NCBI RefSeq assembly: GCF_000186865.1 | Contig: NW_008705561.1 | Span: 1,607,703 to 1,671,702, forward strand | Length of the DNA: 64,000 nucleotides | Direction of reading: 5' to 3' | DNA from: Aureococcus anophagefferens | Lineage: Eukaryota > Sar > Pelagophyceae > Pelagomonadales > Pelagomonadaceae | Shown: positions 17,801 through 26,500 of the stretch, in pieces | Numbering within the stretch: the first letter of the stretch is position 1 | Layout of the letters: each line of letters opens with the position of its first letter | Made by a program: the position numbers and the translations under genes | The notes under the pieces: generated by a model | What the model was told of the DNA's origin: nothing | What the model saw: only the letters and a program-made list of their open reading frames with translations | Databases searched by the model: none

Positions 17801-20800
17801 GCACGAAGGTCGCGGGCACGTCGGGCGCGAGGAGCTGGTTCGCGATGATGGCGATGGCGCAGAGGTAGACCATGGTCATGAGCGTCGCGAAGGGCAGCCC
17901 TAGGAACGCGGCCGCGAGCGCGCCGCCGCGCTGGTAGACGGCCCAGACGACGACGTGCGTCGGCAGGCCGCCGAGCTGGTTCAGCGACAGGGCCCAGAGC
18001 GCGACGCCGGCCTGGCCCGCGATCACCGTCGCGTTCGCCGTCGACGAGTAGCCCTTGAAGGCCCGCCGCGCGTCGTCGGCCGTCGGCGCCTTGCCCGACG
18101 CCTTCTTCGACAGCTTCGGCATCGAGTCCGCGAAGACGGCCAGCGCCTGGATCGTCGGGTGCATGTACATGGCCGTGCCCGGCAGCGACTTGAGGCCGAG
18201 CTCGAGGCGGAGCCGCGTCGTCGCGCGGCCCGCCAGGAGCGAGTTGCCCCCCAAAGCGACGAAGTCGCCGAGCGCGGAGATGGGCGTGTCGTCGTAGCCC
18301 AGGAGCTCCTGCCAGACGGCCTCGATGACCTTCTCCGTGCGGCTCTCGCAGGGCACGAAGTCGCCCTCGCCCATGCCCAGATCCGCGGGCGGCGGCGGCA
18401 GCCGCTTCCGGTCGAGCTTGCCCCGCGACGTCACGGGCATCGCGTCCAACTGGACGACGACGGACGGCGCCGCGTAGGCCGGCAGCAGCTCCTTGGCGCT
18501 GTCCAGGGCCTACGACGCGTGACGGTGACGTTTGTTCCCACCCCAAATCTCTCGAACATCGCCACGTGACGCCGTCCGGGGCCTCCTCGCTCAGCTCCTT
18601 GCTCTCGAGGATCGCGCAGTCGCCCTCCGTCGTCGCGTTCCCGAGGACGACCTGTGGGGCGATAGGTTTCCCGAGCCGAGGGGGGCGATGGTTTCCCGAG
18701 GGGTGGGGTGTTTCCTCTCCCGATCCGCGGCGCGCGTCGTTCAAGTATCGAGTTCCGCGCGGGGCGGCGACGTAGCCGACGAGCTTCGCGCGCGGCGTGC
18801 CCGCGTCGAGGAGCGCCGCGGCCGACGAGCCGACGTCGTGGTGCGCCCGCAGCGCCGCGGCGACGTCGTCGAGCTCGATGCGGAACCTACGTTGCTTTGC
18901 GTTTCCAGGAGGCATGTCCTCTCCGAGGCTCGTTCGGGGGGGGTCGCCCCGGCCGGAGCGACGGAGGCATGTGCTCTCCGAGGCTCGTTCGGGGGGTCGC
19001 CCCGGCCGGAGCGACAGAGGCATGTCCTCTCCGAGGCTCGTTCGGGGGGTCGCCCGGCCGGAGCGACGGATGCATGTCCCCTCCGAGGCTCGTTCAAACT
19101 TTGCATTCTCATGAGGCGTGATACAGACTGGTGTTGCGCACATAGCTAGCGGCTAGCGGGAACTGTCCATCTGATCATGACTCCGATATTTTGAAATCTC
19201 ATTCCATCANNNNNNNNNNNNNNNNNNNNNNNNNNNNNNNNNNNNNNNNNNNNNNNNNNCGAACGAGCCGAGGCGCCCCCCCTCGGCCGAACCCCCGCCT
19301 TCGCGCTGGGACTTCGCGACGTCGGACCCCCCAGATCGAGCCGAGGCGGGCGAATCGGAAAAAAAGAAACGGTCGCTCGACGCCGCGCGGGACCCGCGGA
19401 GCTTGATCTGGCCCACGGCGACGCGGCCGCAGAAGGCGAGGTCGCCCGAGGGCAGCCAGCGCGCGAGGTCGCCCGTCGCGTAGAGCTTGTCGCCGACGGG
19501 CGTCTTCGACGAGACGTAGGGCGACCCCTTGAAGGGGTTCTTGACCCAGGCCTTGGCGTTCGCGTCGGGCAGGTTCACGTAGCCGCGGCACGCGTGGGGC
19601 GCGCCGAAGTGGAGGTGGCCCGGCGCGCCCGCCGGGACGGGGCGCAGCCGCTCGTCGAGGAGGTAGGCCGTGACGTTGTCCATGGGCCGGCCGATGGGCG
19701 GCGGCCGCGCCATGGCCAGCGCCGTGGCCCTGTCCATCTCGTAGTACGTCATGTCCGCCTCCGTCGGGCCGTAGACGTTGTTGAGCTTCGCGCCCCCGTC
19801 GAAGGCCTGGAAGAAGAGCTTCGCCGTCGCCGCGGGCAGCGCCTCGCCGCAGGAGATGGCCACGCGGACCTTGGCCTTGACGCCCGGGTGGTCGCCGATG
19901 AGCGTCTCGCACAGCGCGGCGAGCGCCGACGGCACGAAGCAGCACGCCGTGACGTCGCCCGCGAGCATGATGTCGGCGACGTAGGACGCGAAGCGGTGGC
20001 CCTCGTTGTTCGCGACGACGGTCGTCGCGCCCGTCGTCGGCGCCCAGAACAGCTCCCACTCGGAGATGCCGAAGGTGTACGTCGTCTTCAGGAGCATCGC
20101 GTCCCTGCCCGCCTTCAGGGGGTAGAGGCGGTCGAACCACGCGATGCGCCGCACGAGGCCCCGGTGCTCGACGGCGACGCCCTTGGGCTTGCCCGTCGTC
20201 CCCGACGTGTAGAAGATGTAGACGAGGTGGCCCGGCGTCGTCGTCGGCGCGCGCGCGCCGGCGCCGCAGTCGTCGCGGTCGCCGCCGCCGAAGACGTCGA
20301 GGCCGCCCGCGTCGTCGGCGCCGAACTTGAGGGGCACGACGGCCTGCACGACGGCGGGCAGCTCCACGGACCCCTCGCCGAGGAGCGCCTTGAGCGGGCC
20401 GTCGACGAGGCGCTGCTGGGTCACGACGACGGAGCAGCCCGCGTCCTCGACGACGGTCTTGATGCGCTCGAGCGGGTAGTCGGGCTCGAGGGGCACGTAG
20501 CAGCCGCCCGCGGCGAGCGCGCCGTAGACGCCGACGACGAGCGACGGGTCCCGCTCCAGCAGGAGCGCGACGGGCGCGTCCGGCCCCAGGCAGCCGAGCG
20601 CCGCGAGCCGCGCCGCGAGGACGGCGATCGCGGACCCGAGCGCGCGGTACGTCGTCTTCGCGAGCGCGAGGTCGTACTTGAGCGCCGCGGCCGTCGGGTG
20701 CTTGCGCGCCGCCGCGAAGAGCAGGTCGTGGATGCAGCTCTTCTCCGGCCAGGGCCGCTTCGTCTCGTTCGCGGCCAGCAGCGTCGCGCGCCGCTCCGCC

Positions 20801-22096
20801 TCCGAGTCGAGCGCGACGTCGCCGACGCGCGTCTTCGCGAGCTTGGACGCGTCGCGCGCCGCGAAGGCGCAGAGCATGCGCCGCGTCTGCGCGAGGAGCC
20901 GCCGCGCCGTGTCGCGCGAGAACAGGTCCGCGCGGAACGTCAGAAGCAGGCACGGTTTGCCGTCGACGGCCTGGAGGCCGAGCTCGAGGTCCAGGGGCGC
21001 CGCCGCCTTGCCGCGCCGCTTCTCCGGCGGCGCGCCCGCGGACGCGAGGCCCGCCTGGTAGAGCGGGTGGAACGACTTGTCGACGACGGTCTTCGTCGCC
21101 TTGACGATGGCGTCGACGGACTCGAAGACGGACGCGCGCGCGACCGTGAGCGCCTCGCGCGTGCCGTCGAGGCGCGCCAGCAGGTCGTCGCCGGGCGCGC
21201 AGACGACGGCGACGGCGATGCCGTCGACGCCGAGCACGACGGTCTCCTGGCGCGCGTGGAGGCTCAGGACCTGGGCAGCGAAAGGGTGAAAAATTCCCAA
21301 CTTCAAAGGCTCCTCTCTCGGCCGTTTTCCACTCGTTTCGGCTGATTCTTGGACGAGCGATCATCTCTCGGAGCGCTCTCGAAGCGTCGGTGCTGTTTCC
21401 GAAACGCGCGCGCGCGGAACAATCACGTTGAAGCGACGTGAATCACCCTTTTGCTGCCCTGCTCAGGACGGACGCGAACGCCGCGAGGAGCGTGCCGAAG
21501 GAGAGCGCCGACGCGTCGACGTCGGGGCCGTCACCTAGGGGTAAAGTGGAGTATGGCGGGCGAACGGGGCGCGCGTCGGATTTTGACGGCCTCGCTCTCG
21601 AGCCGCGCCAGCGCCATTACTCTCGAGCCGCGGCAGCGCCGGCACTCTCGCCGACGAGAGCACCGGGGGCGGACTCTCGCCGCGAGCGGGGCGCGCGTCG
21701 GATTTTGACGGCCTCACTCTCGAGCCGCGCCAGCGCCGGTACTCTCGAGCCGCGCCAGCGCCGGTACTCGAGCCGGCGAGCACCGACTCTCGCCGCGAAC
21801 GGGGCGCGCGTCGGAAGCGTCGTCGTCGAAACACCCCGGCGATCAAAGGCCGCGCCGCCGTCGACGGGCGCGTCGTCCTCGCAGGTCTCGACCTTGAAGT
21901 TCGTCGACCGCGCGAACTCGAGCGGCAGCTCGAGAAGCCGCGGCGCCTCGACGAGGTTCGCGTCGAGCGAGTCGAGGCCGTCGTCGCCGCCGCTCTTCGA
22001 CTCGCCCTGGCCGCCGCCGAAGGACTTCTTCTTCGCGTTCTTCTTGGCATTCTTGCTCTTGCCGTTGTTGTTGGCGGGCTCCAGGGCGTCGAACAT
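14842..22096 (-). CDS. Membrane NRPS resembling poly-amino-acid synthetase (partial C, A, T, three TM/beta-helix units)
   Basis: The model complement(join(14842..16570,16741..18509,18571..18651,18772..18886,19394..21270,21470..21534,21835..22096)) totals 5898 nt, 1965 residues, all phases matching. Order: a short condensation-like N terminus (LLELPLEFARSTNFKVE, LSFGTLLAAFASVLSLHARQ) without an HHxxxDG motif; a complete adenylation domain at about 290-837 (YIFYTSGTTGKPKG, NNVYGPTEADMTYYE, YATGDLARW, GQIKLRGFRIE, SRGKLDRKRL); a carrier domain with LGGNSLLAGR (Ser for phosphopantetheine); then three membrane-helix groups alternating with three hexapeptide beta-helix domains (LCGATVGDDAVLDSG, MLGAKIGSRVNIDFFDC, ALGATIGEDCCLFYG). 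This is the architecture of bacterial epsilon-poly-lysine synthetase. The tail is Gly/Arg-rich and ends in a further hydrophobic helix. In the A domain the usual Asp of FDxS is Gly (FGISEWELFW), so the substrate is open. Two introns are introner elements. Confidence 0.85.
16571..16740 (-). mobile_element. Introner element 1 (intron of the NRPS gene)
   Basis: A 170 bp intron. In gene sense it begins GTGCGCCTTCAGGGCAGGG and ends CGCCCAG; the exon resumes GTGCACGTTC, so the flanking direct repeat (GTGCGCCTTC / GTGCACGTTC) supplies the donor GT. Removing it joins VTGTC to TFGPKHHVFPATSISTGK in frame. The interior shares GGACGAGCGATCAT and CGCGCGCGGAACA with the other copies. It is the shortest and most diverged of the five. 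Confidence 0.85.
18905..19105. repeat. Minisatellite, about 55 bp unit, four copies, inside an NRPS intron
   Basis: CATGTCCTCTCCGAGGCTCG and then TTCGGGGGGTCGCCCCGGCC recur at about 18914, 18969, 19021 and 19074 with small changes. The array lies within intron 18887-19393 and adjoins an assembly gap, so its real copy number is unknown. Unit-to-unit divergence and lack of spacers exclude CRISPR. Confidence 0.85.
19210..19259. other. Assembly gap (50 N)
   Basis: Exactly 50 N within the NRPS intron 18887-19393. Exonic sequence resumes on each side with matching phase, so the gap need not hide coding sequence. Confidence 0.99.
21271..21469 (-). mobile_element. Introner element 2 (intron of the NRPS gene)
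   Basis: 199 bp. In gene sense it starts GTCCTGAGCAGGGCAGC and ends GCTGCCCAG, and the exon resumes GTCCTGAGC: a perfect 9 bp direct repeat that provides the donor GT. Terminal inverted repeats AGGGCAGCAAAAGGGTGA / TCACCCTTTCGCTGCCC. Removal joins LAAFAS to VLSLHARQE without changing frame. Inserted in reverse orientation relative to elements 3 and 5 when judged against transcription. Confidence 0.92.
21585..21800. repeat. Short repeat cluster in NRPS intron
   Basis: CTCTCGAGCCGCGCCAGCGC and variants recur about five times, mixed with GGGGCGCGCGTCGGATTTTG copies, all inside the 300 nt intron 21535-21834 (GTGTTTCG...CCCTAG). Simple local amplification. Confidence 0.7.
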
Positions 22097-22847
22097 GGTC
22101 GGGTGCGTCGCAACGGCGGTCTGCGGTCGGCGGGACGCGGGCGTCGGCGTGGCCGCGGGCTTGGGAGCACGACGCGCTCCGCGCCGCGCGCGGCGCGGTG
22201 GGCGGCGCGGCGGTCTGTGCAGCTAGCGGGTGGTGGTGTGGGCGTGCTGCGCCGGCGCCGGGGAGCTCGCGGCGCGGCGGGCCGGACCCGCTGAGCCGCC
22301 GCGAGCGCGACGGCGTCGAGTCGCTCCGGAGCCGCGTCGAGGACGACGACGCGCTGGCGGAGCCGCGTCGAGGACGACGACGACGGCTGGCTCCCGGACG
22401 ACGACGCGAGTGGCTGTGGCTGCTCTCTATTCCGGTTTTGTGGCAAAATGCGAGCTCGCGCTCGCCAGAGCCGGCCGTGACGCAGCGCGCCGACGACGTC
22501 GTCCGCCGACGACGACGTCGGCCTCGCGCCACGCGCGACGGGTCTCCGTCGACTCTACGTTGTTGCTTCCGTGGTGTTCGTGACAATTCGAGTCGTGCGC
22601 GCGCGGGCGTCGACGGCGCGGGCGACCGCGACGGCGTCCTCGTCCGTCGCGGCGGCCCCGAGCAGCGGATCGCGCGTATCGGCGTCGCTGGCGGCGTCGG
22701 CGGCGTCGTCGTCGGCGAGGACCTGGACCCGTGGCGCCCGGCTTGTGCGTTGCGACGGGCCGAAGGAGCCCTGCAACATCGGAGTGCTTCTGGTAACTTG
22801 CTTCGGTGACACCTTCGGAGCATCGCATCCGGCGCCGTCTCGCAGCC
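22097..22847. other. Intergenic between divergent genes
   Basis: Spacer between the NRPS start (22096, minus) and the gene at 22848 (plus). It contains a direct repeat GAGCCGCGTCGAGGACGACG at about 22330 and 22362. I see no convincing coding region here; the open frames are Arg-rich composition shadows. Confidence 0.4.
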
Positions 22848-23513
22848 ATGGGTGTGCGCCGACCCTATTGCCCTTGCCGGGATACAACGCAGCGATGCGT
22901 CTACGACGTGCTAGAGGTGTTCAAGAAGGCTCGTTCGCAAGGGCGCGACGTCCACAGCTTCGCCGTTGAGGTGTCGGATGCAGTGCTGCGTCGCCTGAGC
23001 CAGTCGAAGCAGTTTAGCATAGTTGACGACGGTATCCTCGCGATGGTCGCGATCAACGACGCGACCGGCCGCTGCGCGGACGCGTGGTCTGCGGGCGGCA
23101 CCGTGTTCGAGATGGTGCATCGCTTCCGCGCCGCGGAGATGGCTCTAGCTATTGCGTTGGCGTATGGTCTGCGTTTCGCGCTGGCCTGCGGCGCCCTTCC
23201 GATCATCACGCTCCAAGATTTCACGGCCCGCGTCGAGAAGGGCCTCTGTCAGCCAGGTTCACGCCCCACAGCCGATGCCTACCGTGCGGAGTTACGAGGT
23301 GGTCGTCTCTTCTTGCGCTTTCTTCGACTGCAATCTCGACGTACGCTCCCTTTGTCCCGCTTGTCTCGCCCATCTACAGCGCTGCCTCAGCCAGGTGCGT
23401 GCCGCACAGCCGGTGTCAAAGCCATTCCCCGCTTCGCGCGCGGCCGCGCGAGCTTCGTCCGCCGGCGCGGCTCAGGACTCGAGGCGTGGGGACAAGTAGC
23501 TTTCTTATCGTGA
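22848..23513 (+). CDS. Hypothetical protein
   Basis: About 221 residues if single-exon; not recognised. The start at 22848 (MGVRRPYCPCRDTTQRCVYD) is preferred over an upstream ATG because it lies in CGCAGCCATGG, a context shared with other starts in this window. The first 140 residues have ordinary protein composition and predicted helices (VYDVLEVFKKARSQGRDVHS, MALAIALAYGLRFALACGAL). After TARVEKGLCQPGS the composition turns Arg/Ser-rich, and an imperfect duplication (CAGCCAGGT...CACAGCC at about 23250 and 23391) appears, so the real gene may splice or end near 23260. Less GC-rich than its neighbours. Confidence 0.45.
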   Translation: MGVRRPYCPCRDTTQRCVYDVLEVFKKARSQGRDVHSFAVEVSDAVLRRLSQSKQFSIVDDGILAMVAINDATGRCADAWSAGGTVFEMVHRFRAAEMALAIALAYGLRFALACGALPIITLQDFTARVEKGLCQPGSRPTADAYRAELRGGRLFLRFLRLQSRRTLPLSRLSRPSTALPQPGACRTAGVKAIPRFARGRASFVRRRGSGLEAWGQVAFLS

Positions 23514-23565
23514 ACAGGCAGGGGGGGGCGGGGGAGGGCGGAGGCGCCGGTGGCTTGCCGGGGCT

Positions 23566-26500
23566 TCAGCCCTTGCGCTTGTTGGAGCACATGTCGTGGT
23601 CGCCCGGGCAGAGGCCGTCGCCGCCGTTGGGCGGGCGGCACACGCCGTTGGACTTCTTGACGCAGAGGAACTCGTCCTCGGCGTCGGCGCCGTTGTAGAA
23701 CGCGGAGCAGGCGCAGGTGGTGCCCGTCCAGTCGTCGTCGCCGCCGCCGTAGACGTACGAGTAGGAGAAGGAGAACGCGTCGTCCGTCGACGACCAGTCG
23801 ATCGTCGGCGCGAGCGTCGGCTTGTCGGACGGGCGCGAGGAGGGCTTGGCCGACGGCTCGGGCGTGGGCGCGGGCGTCGGCGAGGACGTCGGCGCGGGCA
23901 TCGGCGAGGACGTCGGCGCGAGCGTCGGCTTGGCCACGGGCTTGGCCGTGGGCTTGCCCCACGTGTCGTCGTCGTCCTCCCAGACGTAGCTGAAGGAGTA
24001 CGAGCCCATGCCGAAGTGGTCGTCGTCGCCGAAGTCGAGCGCCGACGGCGCGGGCGTCGGCGCGGGCGACGGCGCGGGCGAAGGCTTGGCGGACGGGCGC
24101 GAGGAGGGCTTGGACGTCGGCGCGGGCGTCGGCGAGGACGTCGGCGCGGGCATCGGCGAGGACGTCGGCGCGAGCGTCGGCTTGGCCATGGGCTTGGCCG
24201 TGGGCTTGCCCCACGTGTCGTCGTCGTCCTCCCAGACGTAGCTGAAGGAGTACGAGCCCATGCCGAAGTGGTCGTCGTCGCCGAAGTCGAAGCTAGGGCG
24301 GGCCGACGGCTTGCCACTCGGCGCGTCGGTGGCCGTGCCCGTCGGCGCGTCGGTGGCCGCGGCCGTCGGCGCGTCGGTGGCCGCGGCCGACGGCGCGGCC
24401 GACGGCGCGTCGGTGACGACGATGGCCGTGGGGCGCGCCGACGGCGTGCTCGTCGCGATGCCCGTCGGCGCGGCCGACGGCGCGGGCGTGAGCTTGGCGA
24501 CGGGTGCGGCCGTCGGGACGAGCCAGTCGTCGTCGAAGTCGTAGCTGTACGACGCGCCGAAGGAGTCGTCGTCGTCATCCGACTCCCAGTACGAGCTGGG
24601 CGCCGGGGTCGGCAGCGCGTCGCGCGGAGGATCGTCGCGCGGCGGATCGTCGCGCGGAGGATCGTCGCGCGGCGGGTCGTCGCGCGGCGGGTCCGTCGCG
24701 ACGGCCGTCGGCGCCGCCGTCGGGTTCGCCGAGGGCGAGCCCGTCGCCGCGGCCGACGGCGAGCCCGTGGGGGCGGACGTGTCCGCGCCCGTGGGCGCGT
24801 CGGTGGCCGCGGCCGACGGCGCGGCCGACGGCGGGTCCGTGACGAGCGCCGTCGGCGCGGCCGAAGGCGTCTCCGTGGACGACGAAGTCGGCGCGGGCGA
24901 CGGCGCGCCCGAGGGCGCGCCCGTGGGCGCGGCCGACGGCGCGCCCGTGGGGGCGGCCGTCGGGGCCGCGGACGGCGCCGGGGACGGCGCCTCCGTGGGC
25001 GCGCCCGTGGGGGCGGCCGTCGGGGCCGCGGACGGCTTGGCCGACGGCTCCTCGGTCGGCCCAGCGGTTGGCTTCTCCGTGGGCGACGCCGTCGGCGACG
25101 CCGTCGGCGCGCAGGCGTCGTCGCATGTCTGCGGGCACGCGTCGCGGGCCGACACCCCGGCCTTGGACTCGCGATCGCAGCGGCTGTTGGGCTTCTCGGC
25201 CACCCACGCGCAGGTGCGGGCCTTCCTGGTGCCCTCGTACCACGTCGTCCAGTCCTCGCAGACGCCGGAGGGCGCGGGCGTCGGCACGGCCGACGGCTCC
25301 TCGGTCGGCGAAGGCGTGGTGGGCGCGGCCGAAGGCCGCGGCGTGGGCGCCTCGGAGGGCTTCTCCGTAGGCGCGGCCGACGGCTTGGCCGTCGGCTTCT
25401 CCGTAGGCGCGGCCGTCGGCTTCTCCGTGGGCATCTCCGTCGGCTTGGCCGTGGGCTTGGCCGTCGGCGCCTCGGAAGGCTTGGCCGTCGGCGCCTCGGA
25501 AGGCTTGGCCGAGGGCTTGGGCGTCGGCGCGTTCGACGGCGCGGGCGTCGGCGAAGCGCTGGGCTTGGACGTGGGCGCGGGCGTGGGCGCGGCCGACGGC
25601 TTGGCCGTCGGCGCGGCCGACGGCTTGGGCGTCGGCCGCGGCGTGGGCCGCGGTGTAGGACGCTGGGTAGGACGCTCCGTCGGCGCGGGCGACGGCGCGG
25701 GCGACGGCGCGGGCGTCGGCGCCTCGGAGGGCTTGGGCGTCGGCGCCTCGGAGGGCTTGGCCGTCGGGCGCGGCGTAGGCTTGGGCGTCGGGTTCCGCGT
25801 AGGGCGATCCGTGGGCCGATTGGTGGGAGCCGGCGTGGGATTGCGCGTCGGCGCGGGCGTCGGCTGACGCGTAGGACGAGGCGTCGGATTCCGCGTCGGG
25901 CGAGGCGTCGGGGGCTCGGCCGCCCCGCCGTTCATGACGCACTGGACGAACTTGTCCGCGTCGGTCATGCCGATGCCTACGAAGAGTGACGATAAACAAG
26001 TTTCTCCACCCCCCAAAAAAATCTCAACACACCGCTTCTCACCGAGCTTCTCCTCGTAGTCGGGGTTGAGGTCGTCGATCGGCATCGCCGTGTCGTACGC
26101 GCAGGACAGCAGGCCGTCGCGCGGGAACGTGATGTCGACGGCCATGCCGAGCGCGAGCATGCCCGCGACGTGCGGCGCGGCCATGGACGTGCCCGACGCG
26201 TAGCCGTAGGTCGACCCCGTCAGAGTCGAGTAGACGCTGACGCCCGGCGCGGCGATCTCGATCCAGTCGCCGTAGTTGGAGAAGTCCGCGCGGACGCCCG
26301 AGTTCTTGACGGCCGCGACGGCCACGGCGCCCTCGTAGTAGCCCGGGTAGTACGCGCTCTCCGAGTTGCTGTTGCCCGCGGCGAAGACGACGATGCCGCT
26401 CTTCGCGTTGTAGTAGTCGATGGCGTTGAGCACGGACTGCGAGTAGGCGCCCGGGTTCGTGTAGCCCCAGGAGTTGGACGAGATCTGCGCGCCGTTGTCC

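Noticed and set aside
18905..19105. Repeat array that could suggest CRISPR
   Set aside because: Units are adjacent without unique spacers, vary among themselves, and lie in a eukaryotic intron.
24500..26000. Long plus-strand frames rich in Gly/Val/Arg across the subtilase repeats
   Set aside because: They are antisense readings of the Pro/Thr repeat array.
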